Source of the DNA: JAFGCL01 sp964492335
GTDB taxonomy: Bacteria > Chloroflexota > Dehalococcoidia > UBA2247 > RBG-13-53-26
DNA length: 64,000 bases
Reading direction: 5' to 3'
NCBI GenBank assembly: GCA_964492335.1
Contig: CAZBJX010000003.1
Coordinates: forward strand, 62,001-126,000
The notes beneath the pieces were generated by a model that was not told the origin of the DNA, searched no databases, and saw only the letters and a program-made list of their open reading frames with translations. The translations under genes and the position numbers were made by a program. Below are positions 17,055 through 24,611 of the stretch, piece after piece (position 1 is the stretch's first letter; every line of letters starts with the position of its first letter).

Positions 17055-17222
17055 GTGGCCAAGAAAGCAGATGTCAGGGGCGTAATCTATCTGGCCTGCA
17101 CACAGTGCAAGGAAAGGACATACACTACCAGTAAGAACCGGAAGAACGACACTCAACGCCTGGAGTTGAAGAAGTTTTGTCCCCGGTGCAGGGCCCAGAC
17201 CCTGCACAAGGAGACAAAATAG
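17055..17222 (+). CDS. rpmG: 50S ribosomal protein L33, zinc-ribbon form
   Basis: 55 residues from a GTG start, nine bases after the tuf stop. The sequence begins VAKKADVRGVIYLACTQC and has CxxC pairs at both ends (ACTQC and CPRCR), the four-cysteine zinc-binding form of L33. RNRYTT-like TYTTSKNRKND is the family core. The stop overlaps the GTG of secE (TAGTG), so the two are translationally coupled. The tuf-rpmG-secE-nusG order is the classical bacterial arrangement. Confidence 0.95.
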   Translation: MAKKADVRGVIYLACTQCKERTYTTSKNRKNDTQRLELKKFCPRCRAQTLHKETK

Positions 17223-17440
17223 TGTCCTCCAAGAAGGTCAGCGCCATCAAGGGCCGGCTCCCCAGGTTCAGGTTCATCGGTGACATCATCGGGGAACTGA
17301 AGAAGGTGACCTGGCCCTCGCGGGATGAGGCTCTGAGGCTGACGGTGATGGTGCTGATCGTGTGCGCTGTAGTGGGTGTGATACTGGCAGTCCTGGATTA
17401 TGGCTTCGGCCGGCTGGTCCAGGATGTCTTTTTGCGGTGA
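17222..17440 (+). CDS. secE: Preprotein translocase subunit SecE
   Basis: 72 residues from the GTG at 17222, which overlaps the rpmG stop; AAGGAG lies 8 bases upstream. The protein has an amphipathic cytoplasmic part with the conserved GELKKVTWPSRDEA motif, followed by one membrane helix (VMVLIVCAVVGVILAVLDYGF) near the C-terminus. This is the short single-helix SecE of most bacteria, which clamps SecY. A longer reading from a TTG at 17177 is possible but would lie inside rpmG and is not needed. Confidence 0.95.
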   Translation: MSSKKVSAIKGRLPRFRFIGDIIGELKKVTWPSRDEALRLTVMVLIVCAVVGVILAVLDYGFGRLVQDVFLR

Positions 17441-17446
17441 TGGGAC

Positions 17447-17995
17447 ATGGAAGATAAGGACAGGCGATGGTACATGGTGCACACCTACACCGGTCATGAG
17501 AACCAGGTGGAGGTGAACCTGAGGCAGCGCATCAAGTCCATGGGGGCGGAGGGCGAGATCCTCGATGTCCTCATCCCCAACATCGAGGTCATCGAGATCA
17601 AGGACGGCCAGCGGCGGACCATGTCCCGCAGGCTCTTCCCCGGGTACGTCCTGGTCCAGATGCACATGAGCGACAGGAACTGGTCTGTCGTGAGGAACAC
17701 CCCGGGGGTGACCAGCTTCGTCAGCACCCAGGACGAGCAGGGGAAGCTCATCCCGGCCGCCCTGGAGCAGGAGGAAGTGGATGCCATCATGGACCGGATC
17801 AAGGCCGGGGCGCCCCAGGTCAAGGTGGGCCTGTCGAAGGGCGAGAGCGTTCGCATCGTTGACGGGCCGTTCCTCGATTTCGCCGGCGTGATTGATGAGA
17901 TCAATCCCGAGAAGGGTAAGGTAAAGGTGCTGGTGTCGTTCTTCGGGCGGGAGACATCCGTCGAGCTTGATTTTCTGCAGATAGAGAAACTATAG
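17447..17995 (+). CDS. nusG: Transcription termination/antitermination factor NusG
   Basis: 182 residues. The N-terminal NGN domain begins RRWYMVHTYTGHENQVEVNL and contains RRLFPGYVLVQM and VRNTPGVTSFVS. A linker is followed by a C-terminal KOW domain with RIVDGPFLDFAGVIDEINPE and FGRETSVELDFLQIEKL. It binds RNA polymerase and couples transcription to ribosomes or Rho. It starts 6 bases after secE and ends 2 bases before rplK, in canonical order. Confidence 0.97.
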   Translation: MEDKDRRWYMVHTYTGHENQVEVNLRQRIKSMGAEGEILDVLIPNIEVIEIKDGQRRTMSRRLFPGYVLVQMHMSDRNWSVVRNTPGVTSFVSTQDEQGKLIPAALEQEEVDAIMDRIKAGAPQVKVGLSKGESVRIVDGPFLDFAGVIDEINPEKGKVKVLVSFFGRETSVELDFLQIEKL

Positions 17996-17997
17996 AG

Positions 17998-18420
17998 ATG
18001 GCAAAGAAGGTAAAGGCAATCGTCAGGATCGCGCTGCAGGCGGGCAAGGCCACGCCTGCGCCCCCTATCGGCCCCGCGCTGGGGCAGCACGGGGTCAACA
18101 TCATGGCCTTCTGCAAGGAGTACAACGACCGCACGGGCACCCAGGAGGGGAGCATCATTCCGGTGGAGATCACCGTGTACGAAGACCGCTCCTTCACGTT
18201 CATCCTCAAGACCCCTCCGGCGGCGGACCTGCTGAGGAAGGCCCTGGGGGTGGAGACCGGGAGCGGAGAGCCGAAGACCAAGGTCGTGGGGAAGCTGTCC
18301 CGTGACAAGCTGCGTGAGATCGCCAGGGCCAAGATGAAGGACCTGAACGCCGTCGACCTGGAGGCCGCCACCAGGATGGTCGAGGGCACGGCCCGCAGCA
18401 TGGGAATTGAGGTTGAGTGA
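17998..18420 (+). CDS. rplK: 50S ribosomal protein L11
   Basis: 140 residues. N-terminal domain with GKATPAPPIGPALGQHGVNIM, the proline-rich segment that contacts EF-G, and a C-terminal RNA-binding domain ending GTARSMGIEVE. It is full length and forms the GTPase-associated centre together with L10/L7-L12. It follows nusG directly and precedes rplA by three bases. Confidence 0.98.
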   Translation: MAKKVKAIVRIALQAGKATPAPPIGPALGQHGVNIMAFCKEYNDRTGTQEGSIIPVEITVYEDRSFTFILKTPPAADLLRKALGVETGSGEPKTKVVGKLSRDKLREIARAKMKDLNAVDLEAATRMVEGTARSMGIEVE

Positions 18421-18423
18421 TCT

Positions 18424-19131
18424 ATGCGCAGTCGTGGTAAGAAGTATCAGGAAGCCGCCAAGCTGGTAGACCCCGGGAAGAACTACAACCTGGCCGAGGC
18501 GGTCGATCTGGCCAGGAAGACCTCGTATGTCAAGTTCGACCAGACGGTGGAGCTGCACTTCCGCATGAACCTGGACCAGCGGGCCGCGGACCAGCAGATC
18601 CGGGGCATCGCGCTGTTGCCCCACGGCCTGGGCAAGAAGATCCGGGTGCTGGTCTTCGCCCAGGGCGAGGCGGCCAGGATCGCCGAGGAGGCGGGGGCGG
18701 ACACCGTCGGGGCCGAGGACCTGATCAAGAAGATCGAGGAGGGGTGGCTGGAGTTCGATGTGGCCGTGGCCACCCCGGAGATGATGGGGAAGATCGGCAA
18801 GCTGGGCAAGACCCTGGGGCGGAAGGGGCTGATGCCCAACCCCAAGCTGGGGACCGTGGTGGGCCAGGCTGACCTGCCGCGGGTGGTCCGGGATTCCCGC
18901 AAGGGGCGGTCCGAGTTCCGGCTGGACCGCACGGGCAGCGTCCATATGGCGGTGGGCAAGGCCAGCTTCGAGCCAGGGCAACTGGTGGATAACCTGGCGG
19001 CTGCCATCGATGCCGTGGTGAGGGCCAGGCCGAGCGGCGCCAAGGGGCAGTTCATCAAGAGCGCCACCGTCACCACCTCAATGGGCCCCGGGATTCCGCT
19101 GGACCTGAGGGCTGTCGGGGCGGCAACCTAG
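18424..19131 (+). CDS. rplA: 50S ribosomal protein L1
   Basis: 235 residues with the L1 signature GRKGLMPNPKLGTV near residue 135 and the conserved start RGKKYQEAAKLVD. It forms the L1 stalk. In most bacteria rplJ follows immediately. Here two metabolic genes (19235-21907) come in between, and the L10 leader RNA follows those. A weak inverted repeat lies just after the stop (GGGGCTGG...CCAGTCCCC), but without a T-run. Confidence 0.98.
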   Translation: MRSRGKKYQEAAKLVDPGKNYNLAEAVDLARKTSYVKFDQTVELHFRMNLDQRAADQQIRGIALLPHGLGKKIRVLVFAQGEAARIAEEAGADTVGAEDLIKKIEEGWLEFDVAVATPEMMGKIGKLGKTLGRKGLMPNPKLGTVVGQADLPRVVRDSRKGRSEFRLDRTGSVHMAVGKASFEPGQLVDNLAAAIDAVVRARPSGAKGQFIKSATVTTSMGPGIPLDLRAVGAAT

Positions 19132-19184
19132 GGGGCTGGACGCGCAGCCAGTCCCCACCGCCGGGTCCTGAGCCCCGCGTCCTG

Positions 19185-19215
19185 TTGCACGACCAGTCGC
19201 CGGATGCCTTATATT
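19185..19215 (+). promoter_or_regulatory. Possible internal promoter before the HMGS-like gene
   Basis: TTGCAC (19185-19190) and TATATT (19210-19215) are 19 bases apart (18 if TTATAT is used). They lie in the ~100-base gap after rplA and could express the two metabolic genes separately from the ribosomal genes. Confidence 0.4.
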
Positions 19216-19234
19216 CGCTAGGGAGGACAGGATT

Positions 19235-20677
19235 ATGGTAGGCATAGTGTCATACGGTGCTTATGTTCCCATCTACAGGCTGAGCCGCGAGGCCATCGGG
19301 CAGATGTGGAGCAAGGGCGTCGGCAAGGGCGAGAGGGCCATTGCCAACGCGGATGAAGACAGCATCACCATGGGCGTGGAGGCGGTCATCGACTGCCTGC
19401 GCGGTATGGACCGCAGCCAGGTGGACGGGCTCTACTTCGCCACGGACTCGCCCCCGTACATCGAGAAGCAGTCGGCCAGCATTGTCCGGGCCGCCGCCGA
19501 TCTGCGGGAGGACATCCTCACCTTCGACGTGTCCCACTCGCTGCGGGGCGCCGGGTCGGCCATGAGGGCGGCAGCGGACGCAGTGGGTGCCGGCAGCGCC
19601 AGCAAGGTCCTGGTGGCGGCCTCGGAGAGGCGCATACCGCCCCCGAACTCCGACTTCGAGCTGCAGGTCGGCGACGGGGCGGCGGCGTTCCTCATGGGCG
19701 ACACCGACGTGGCGGCGGAGCTTGAAGGGAGCTACCACCTGAGCGCCGAGTTCCTGGATGTGTGGCGCAAGCCCGGGGACACCTACGTGCAGACCACCGA
19801 GGAGCGCTTTCTGCGGGATGAAGCCTATATGAAGATGACGCCGCAGGCGGTGGCGGGGCTCCTCCAGAAGCTCAAGCTCACTCCGAAGGACATCACCAGG
19901 GCGGCCTTCTATGCTACCGACCCCAGGTCCCACGCCTCGATCGCCAGGGCCATGAAGCTGGACCCCAAGACCCAGGTGCAGGACCCCCTGCTGGAGAGCG
20001 TGGGCAACACCGGCACCGCCCTGGCCCCCATGGTCCTGGTGGCGGCCCTGGAGGAGTCCAGGCCGGGGGACCGGATTCTCTTCGCCACCTACGGGGACGG
20101 CGCAGATGCCTTCCTGTTCAAGGTCACCGACCAGATCGAGAAGATCAGGGACCGCCGGGGCATCAAAAAGCACGTGGCGTCCAAGATGATGCTGCCCAAC
20201 TACGGCAAGTACGTGGAGATCCGCGAGCTCATGGAGTGGGAGTCCCCGCGCCGCGGGGCGCGGCGGTCGGCGCTGCCGGTGCTCTGGCGCGAGAGGAAGA
20301 TGATCTACGGCCTGTACGGCCAGGTGTGCCGGTCATGCGGCAACATACAGTACCCCCGCCAGAGGATCTGCATCTTCTGCCAGGCCAAGGACAACTTCGA
20401 TCCCGTCCGGCTGTCGGACAAGACCGGGAAGGTCTTCACCTTCAGCATGGACCAGCGGGCCCAGGAGATCGTCCTGCCCAAGGTGTTCACCGTGGTCAAC
20501 CTGGACGGCGGCGGGCGCTTCTACAGCGTGATGACGGACCGCGACACCAGCAAGATAACCGTGGGCATGCCCGTGGAGATGACCTTCCGCATTCAGATGG
20601 GCCCCTCGGAGGGCCTGCCCCTGGAGGGCTCGGGGTTCTACAACTACTTCTGGCGGGTACGCCCCATCAGGTGCTAA
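19235..20677 (+). CDS. HMG-CoA synthase-like protein fused to a zinc-ribbon/OB-fold (DUF35) domain
   Basis: 480 residues. Residues ~1-340 have the thiolase/HMG-CoA synthase fold (GIVSYGAYVPIYRL; GNTGTALAPMVLVAAL; FATYGDGADAFLF). Residues ~355-480 are a DUF35 unit with a rubredoxin-like zinc site (Cys365, 368, 379, 382) and an OB fold. In archaea, thiolase, DUF35 and HMGS form one acetoacetyl-CoA-channelling complex; here HMGS-like and DUF35 are fused, with the thiolase 12 bases downstream. At the position where HMG-CoA synthases carry the acylated cysteine, this protein reads SHSLRGAGSAM, with Leu103 and no Cys. True HMG-CoA synthase activity is therefore doubtful. GGAGG lies 8 bases before the ATG. 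Confidence 0.85.
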   Translation: MVGIVSYGAYVPIYRLSREAIGQMWSKGVGKGERAIANADEDSITMGVEAVIDCLRGMDRSQVDGLYFATDSPPYIEKQSASIVRAAADLREDILTFDVSHSLRGAGSAMRAAADAVGAGSASKVLVAASERRIPPPNSDFELQVGDGAAAFLMGDTDVAAELEGSYHLSAEFLDVWRKPGDTYVQTTEERFLRDEAYMKMTPQAVAGLLQKLKLTPKDITRAAFYATDPRSHASIARAMKLDPKTQVQDPLLESVGNTGTALAPMVLVAALEESRPGDRILFATYGDGADAFLFKVTDQIEKIRDRRGIKKHVASKMMLPNYGKYVEIRELMEWESPRRGARRSALPVLWRERKMIYGLYGQVCRSCGNIQYPRQRICIFCQAKDNFDPVRLSDKTGKVFTFSMDQRAQEIVLPKVFTVVNLDGGGRFYSVMTDRDTSKITVGMPVEMTFRIQMGPSEGLPLEGSGFYNYFWRVRPIRC

Positions 20678-20689
20678 GGAGAGATAACG

Positions 20690-21907
20690 ATGGAAAGCTT
20701 GAAGGACAAAGTAGCCATAGTCGGCATGGGGTGCACCCCCTTCGGTGAGTTCTGGGACAAGGACATCGTGGACCTCATAGTGGAGGCGTCCGACGAGGCG
20801 TTCACCGACGCCGGGGTCACGGCCAAGGACATGCAGGCGGCCTGGGTGGGGTACACCGTGCAGGACAACGCCATGACCGGGATCATTCTCTCCAGCGCCC
20901 TGCAGCTGCAGTTCATACCGGTGACCCGGGTGGAGAACGCCTGCGGGACCGGCGCCGAGGTCATCAGGGGAGCGGTGATGTCGCTGGCCTCCAAGACCTA
21001 TGACCTGGTGCTGGCGGTGGGTTTCGAGAAGATGAAGGATGCCGGGTTCGGCGGCATCGGGCAGGCCTGGCCGGGCAAGTGGCACCCGGTATACGGCGCG
21101 GCGCCCGAGGTGGGCGGCGCGGTGGGCCGGTATGCCCTGGCGGCTACCAAGTACTTCTCCACCTACGGGCTGAGCCCGGAGCAGGGCAAGACCATGCTGG
21201 CCAAGGTGTCGGTCAAGGCCCACTACAACGGCTCCCGCAATCCCCGGGCCATGCTGCGCAACCGGATCACCATCGAGCAGGTCATGAACGCCCCCATCAT
21301 CGCCTGGCCCCTGGGCCTGTTCGACTGCTGCGGCATCTGCGACGGGGCGTCGGCGGCCATCCTGTGCCGCACCGAGGACGCGAAGCGCTACCGCCCCAAT
21401 GGCGACTACATCACGGTGAAGGCCTCGGCCATCGCCTGCGGCCCGGGGTGGGGCAAGGAGCGGGTGAACTACGGGTACACCGTCTGGGAAGAGACCGAGG
21501 CGGCGGCCATTCAGGCCTACGAGATGGCCGGCATCAAGGACCCCCGCAAGGAGCTCAGCATGGCCGAGGTCCACGACTGCTTCTCCATCGCCGAGGTGAT
21601 AGCCTGCGAGTCCATGCACCTGTGCGAGAAGGGCCATGCCCGGGAGGACATCGAGTCCGGCGCCTGGGAGCAGGACGGCGACCTTCCGGTCAATGTCAGC
21701 GGCGGGTTGAAGGCCTTCGGGCACCCGGCGGGCGCCTCCGGCGGCCGGGAGGTCTACGAGTTCTATAAGCAGTTCCAGGGGAAGGCCGAGGACCCCTCGC
21801 GGCAGTTGAAGAAGGACCTGAAGATGGGGCTGTCGCACAACCAGGGCGGGCACCCGGGCAACTTCGTGGCCGGGATCACCATAGTCGGCGAGCCGCCGTC
21901 CAGGTAG
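20690..21907 (+). CDS. Thiolase-family acetyl-CoA acyltransferase, SCP-x-like
   Basis: 405 residues. The nucleophilic cysteine lies in VENACGTGAEV (Cys85), the second motif is EVHDCFSIAE (His near 294), and the third is AFGHPAGASGGRE (His near 345). This is the thiolase II/SCP-x pattern found with DUF35 partners. The last catalytic Cys of biosynthetic thiolases appears as the CGxG-like SHNQGGHPGN segment instead, typical of this subfamily. It probably forms a complex with the upstream HMGS-like/DUF35 fusion and condenses or cleaves short acyl-CoAs. It ends about 25 bases before the promoter-like -10 of the L10 leader. Confidence 0.88.
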   Translation: MESLKDKVAIVGMGCTPFGEFWDKDIVDLIVEASDEAFTDAGVTAKDMQAAWVGYTVQDNAMTGIILSSALQLQFIPVTRVENACGTGAEVIRGAVMSLASKTYDLVLAVGFEKMKDAGFGGIGQAWPGKWHPVYGAAPEVGGAVGRYALAATKYFSTYGLSPEQGKTMLAKVSVKAHYNGSRNPRAMLRNRITIEQVMNAPIIAWPLGLFDCCGICDGASAAILCRTEDAKRYRPNGDYITVKASAIACGPGWGKERVNYGYTVWEETEAAAIQAYEMAGIKDPRKELSMAEVHDCFSIAEVIACESMHLCEKGHAREDIESGAWEQDGDLPVNVSGGLKAFGHPAGASGGREVYEFYKQFQGKAEDPSRQLKKDLKMGLSHNQGGHPGNFVAGITIVGEPPSR

Positions 21908-21932
21908 GAGGCACGGCGGGTCCGGTTTGTGA

Positions 21933-22090
21933 TACAATCGAGTATTGCTGAAGACAGCAGGTGCCCCTGGGCCTGCCGGCGCAGGGCCGCAGACCCGGGG
22001 GCTTAATGCGGTAAGTCCGCCTGCCGAGGCGAAATGACCACAGGCAAACTGGTCCATGGGAGCCCCGGGGCGGCATGCTTCGGGGCTCAT
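21933..22090 (+). promoter_or_regulatory. Ribosomal protein L10 leader with its own -10 element
   Basis: The -10 element TACAAT (21933-21938) is preceded by TGTGA, but no good -35 is visible. The leader contains AGACAGCAGGTG near 21952 and the pairing partner CGCCTGCCGAGGCG near 22018, with CTTAATG between them: the conserved L10-binding fold. It ends in an 8-bp hairpin (22060-22067 with 22081-22088) next to ATTGTTTG. L10-L12 binding to this RNA represses rplJL. Its position shows that rplJL has its own control, separate from rplKA. Confidence 0.8.
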
Positions 22091-22122
22091 TGTTTGTGCG
22101 AGGAGGGGACAGGGGAAGAAGG

Positions 22123-22653
22123 ATGAAGAAAGAGAAGAAACCTGAGGCGGTCCAGAGGACCCAGAAAGCGCTCACCGAGTCCCGCATGGGCGTGGTCACC
22201 GACTACCGCGGCATGACCGTGGCGCAGATGAGCAAGCTGCGGCGGATGCTGGCGGAGTCCGGCGTCGAGTATCGGGTGGTCAAGAACAACCTGGCTGTCA
22301 TCGCCGCCAGGAATGCCGGCAGGGAGCAGATCACGGACCTGCTGGTGGGCCCCTCGGCGGTGGCCTTCGGCCGGGACGACGAGGTGACGGCCGCCAGGCT
22401 GCTGGTGGAGTATATCCGGGCCAACAGGCCGCCCCTCTCCATCAGGGGGGGGTTCCTGCATGACCGGGTGCTGACTGCGGACGAGGTGGCGGCGCTGGCC
22501 GCCATGCCGCCGCGGGACTTCATGGTGGCCCGGGTGGTGTGGCAGATCAAGTCCCCGCTGAGTATGCTGGTAACCGTGCTCAGCGCCAACCTGTCGGGGC
22601 TGGCGCGTGTCTTGCAGGCCAGGAAGGAACAACTGGAAGGAGGATCCCGGTAA
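22123..22653 (+). CDS. rplJ: 50S ribosomal protein L10
   Basis: 176 residues from the ATG at 22123, the natural start (MKKEKKPEAVQ); a longer in-frame reading would begin inside the leader hairpin. Conserved segments are VVTDYRGMTVAQMSKLR, YRVVKNNLAVIAA and LLVGPSAVAF. The C-terminal helix that binds L7/L12 dimers is present (SANLSGLARVLQARKEQLE). It anchors the L7/L12 stalk and is the repressor that binds the leader upstream. Its TAA overlaps the rplL ATG (TAATG). Confidence 0.97.
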   Translation: MKKEKKPEAVQRTQKALTESRMGVVTDYRGMTVAQMSKLRRMLAESGVEYRVVKNNLAVIAARNAGREQITDLLVGPSAVAFGRDDEVTAARLLVEYIRANRPPLSIRGGFLHDRVLTADEVAALAAMPPRDFMVARVVWQIKSPLSMLVTVLSANLSGLARVLQARKEQLEGGSR

Positions 22654-23033
22654 TGAACAAGGAAGAGATCATCGCCGCCATCAAGGGCATGACGGTCCTG
22701 GAGCTATCCGAGCTGGTCAAGGCCCTGGAGACCGAGTTCGGGGTGAGCGCGGCGGCGGTGGCCATGGCCGCCCCTGCGGCCGGCCCGGCGGCGGCTGCCC
22801 CGGCGGCGCCGGTGGAAGAGCAGACCGCTTTCACGGTCATCCTCAAGGAGATCGGCGCCAATAAGATCAACGTGATCAAGGCGGTGAGGGAGTGCACCAC
22901 CCTGGGCCTCAAGGAGGCCAAGGAACTGGTGGAGGCGGCGCCCAAGGCGGTGAAAGAGGGCGTCACCAAGGAAGAAGCGGCAGGCGTGATGTCCAAGCTG
23001 ACGGCGGCCGGCGCCGTGGCGGAAATCACCTAG
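22653..23033 (+). CDS. rplL: 50S ribosomal protein L7/L12
   Basis: 126 residues from the ATG at 22653, with GGAGGATCCCGGTA before it. The N-terminal dimerisation domain (MNKEEIIAAIKGMTVLELSEL) is followed by an Ala/Pro-rich hinge. The C-terminal domain EEQTAFTVILKEIGANKINVIKAVR and TTLGLKEAKELVE recruits GTPase factors. It is the last gene of the block and is followed by a clear terminator. Confidence 0.98.
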   Translation: MNKEEIIAAIKGMTVLELSELVKALETEFGVSAAAVAMAAPAAGPAAAAPAAPVEEQTAFTVILKEIGANKINVIKAVRECTTLGLKEAKELVEAAPKAVKEGVTKEEAAGVMSKLTAAGAVAEIT

Positions 23034-23065
23034 ACCGGCTGGCAGTAACGGTTTGCGGGACCCTG

Positions 23066-23100
23066 GCGGAGCCTTTTCCGAGAGGAAGGCTCCGCTTTCC
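23066..23100 (+). terminator. Rho-independent terminator after rplL
   Basis: The stem GCGGAGCCTT (23066-23075) pairs perfectly with AAGGCTCCGC (23086-23095) and is followed by TTTCC. It lies 32 bases after the rplL stop, between convergent genes. Confidence 0.85.
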
Positions 23101-23120
23101 GCTGGAGCCGGGAGGCCGGG

Positions 23121-23759
23121 CTAGCTGGAGGCGTAGTCCAGGACCACCACCCTGGTTTCCGGCGGGAGGTTGGACCGGGTCACCGTCAGCTTCGGCTGGG
23201 GGAGCACTTCCCTCATACCCATTCCGGAGGTGAACCCCTCCAGCGGCTCCAGCCAGGGAGTGACCCCGGTGTGGTAGTGCATGGGGATGACGATCTTGGG
23301 GTTGAGCAGGCGGACGACCTCCGCGGCCCCCCTGGCGTCAATGGTGGACACCCCGCCCACCGGGATGAACAGGACATCGATGGCGGAGAGCTCCTCGATC
23401 TGCTTCGACGACAGGGCGTGGCCCAGGTCCCCCAGGTGACAGAGCCTCAGGTCCTCCGCCTCTATCACGAAGACGGTGTTGCGGCCCCGGTTGGCCCCCT
23501 GCACTGCGTCATGGAAGGTGGGGATCCCGATGATGAAGACGCCCTTGATCTCGTATTCCCCGGGGCGGCTGACCACCCTGGGGCTGCCCTCCACGCCGCC
23601 GGGGTTGTTGTGGCCGGGATGGGAGTGGCTGACGGTCACGATGCTGGCCGACGGGTCCGGCCACGGGTACCCCAGGGTGGCGTCGAAGGGGTCGGTGATC
23701 AAGAAGAGGTCCTTGATCTTCATGCGGAAGCACGCGTGCCCCAGCCAGGTGATGTCCAT
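23121..23759 (-). CDS. MBL-fold metal-dependent hydrolase, UPF0173/UlaG-like
   Basis: 212 residues. Start ITWLGHACFRM is the family opening, with FLITDPF, HLGDLGHAL (H, D) and MHYHTG (H) as later metal ligands. The usual HxHxDH motif reads SHSHPGHNN, so the Asp of the second metal site is replaced by Gly. That occurs in some members but may leave only one metal bound. The ATG shares its A with the bioY stop, indicating coupling. Function is unknown; the pairing with bioY is not informative. Confidence 0.8.
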   Translation of the reverse strand: MDITWLGHACFRMKIKDLFLITDPFDATLGYPWPDPSASIVTVSHSHPGHNNPGGVEGSPRVVSRPGEYEIKGVFIIGIPTFHDAVQGANRGRNTVFVIEAEDLRLCHLGDLGHALSSKQIEELSAIDVLFIPVGGVSTIDARGAAEVVRLLNPKIVIPMHYHTGVTPWLEPLEGFTSGMGMREVLPQPKLTVTRSNLPPETRVVVLDYASS

Positions 23760-24379
23760 CAGGCCCGGTCACCCCTGCCCGGCTGGCTGGGCAGGACCGC
23801 GACGGCCACGCCGGCGGCCAGGGCCGCCTTCAGCAGGTCTCCCACCAGGAAGGGAATGACGCCCCTGGTGACCGCCTCGCTGAAGCCCATGTGGAAGGTG
23901 ACGCCCAGGTAGATGGCGCCGATCGTCAGGATGACCATCATGGCCGTGGACATCAGCCAGGCCTGTCCCCAGAATCCCCGCAGGGCCGGGTGCTTCTGGG
24001 TGAGGCGGCCGACCAGGAAGGCCGCCACCACGAACCCCGCGAGGTAGCCCAGGGTGGGGGAGTGCAGAAGGTACTGGAGGCCTCCCTCGTGGGCCTGGAA
24101 CCAGGGGACGCCGCAGGCCCCCAGGGCCAGGTAGAAGAGGACGCTGAGAGCGCCGAACCAGGGGCCCAGGGCCATGCCGCTGGCGAGGACTCCCAGGTTC
24201 TGGCCGGTCAGCGGAACGGGGGTGAACCCCAGGGGTATTCTCACCTGGGCCAGGAGGCCGGTGACGCAGGCCATGGCCACGGCCAGCGCTATCTTCCGGG
24301 GCACGCTCAGCTCGTTGCGCCAGGTGTAGGCGTCAAGCCGGAAGGAACGGTATCTCTGAAGATAGCTGCTGATGGCCAT
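23759..24379 (-). CDS. bioY: Biotin transporter substrate-binding subunit BioY
   Basis: 206 residues from the ATG at 24379, which has GAGGAGGCAGC just before it (an upstream reading to 24442 lacks a site). There are six hydrophobic segments. The family signature is VRIPLGFTPVPLTGQNLGV, then FYLALGACGVPWF and GYLAGFVVAAFLVG. BioY is the membrane S-component that captures biotin for ECF-type uptake; the ECF module genes are not nearby. It is driven by the strong promoter at 24405-24433. Confidence 0.93.
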   Translation of the reverse strand: MAISSYLQRYRSFRLDAYTWRNELSVPRKIALAVAMACVTGLLAQVRIPLGFTPVPLTGQNLGVLASGMALGPWFGALSVLFYLALGACGVPWFQAHEGGLQYLLHSPTLGYLAGFVVAAFLVGRLTQKHPALRGFWGQAWLMSTAMMVILTIGAIYLGVTFHMGFSEAVTRGVIPFLVGDLLKAALAAGVAVAVLPSQPGRGDRA

Positions 24380-24404
24380 GCTGCCTCCTCGTAACGATGA
24401 GCAA

Positions 24405-24433
24405 AGTATATGAGAACCGGGCTGGCCAGTCAA
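24405..24433 (-). promoter_or_regulatory. Promoter of bioY
   Basis: Minus strand TTGACT (24428-24433), 17-base spacer, TATACT (24405-24410). The start would be near 24398, about 20 bases before the BioY ATG. No BirA-type operator is obvious. Confidence 0.7.
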
Positions 24434-24452
24434 CCGCTCCACTCCAGGCCCA

Positions 24453-24483
24453 AATCCGTGGATTCCTTGGGCGCAGGGTGCAG
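24453..24483 (-). repeat. 31-bp copy of an IS-derived end sequence
   Basis: Read on the minus strand, this 31-base stretch is identical to 48175-48205, where it is joined to a broken IS1380-type transposase. It lies in a ~180-base gap between the bioY promoter and the ABC permease that holds no other recognisable gene. It is probably a leftover insertion sequence end. Confidence 0.75.
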
Positions 24484-24611
24484 TGTGGGTGTTTTGGCAG
24501 GTTGACCAGCGTCTTTTGCCGGGTATCTACCTGTCAGGCCGGTCTGTGGGATGGGGTCCTCGTCAGTTATGTCTGCTTTGTGGCTTCGGCGCCTCAGGCG
24601 GCCCATGCCGC

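Noticed and set aside
15795..17207. 470-codon minus-strand frame opposite tuf
   Set aside because: tuf is unmistakable on the plus strand; the antisense frame is a codon-bias shadow.
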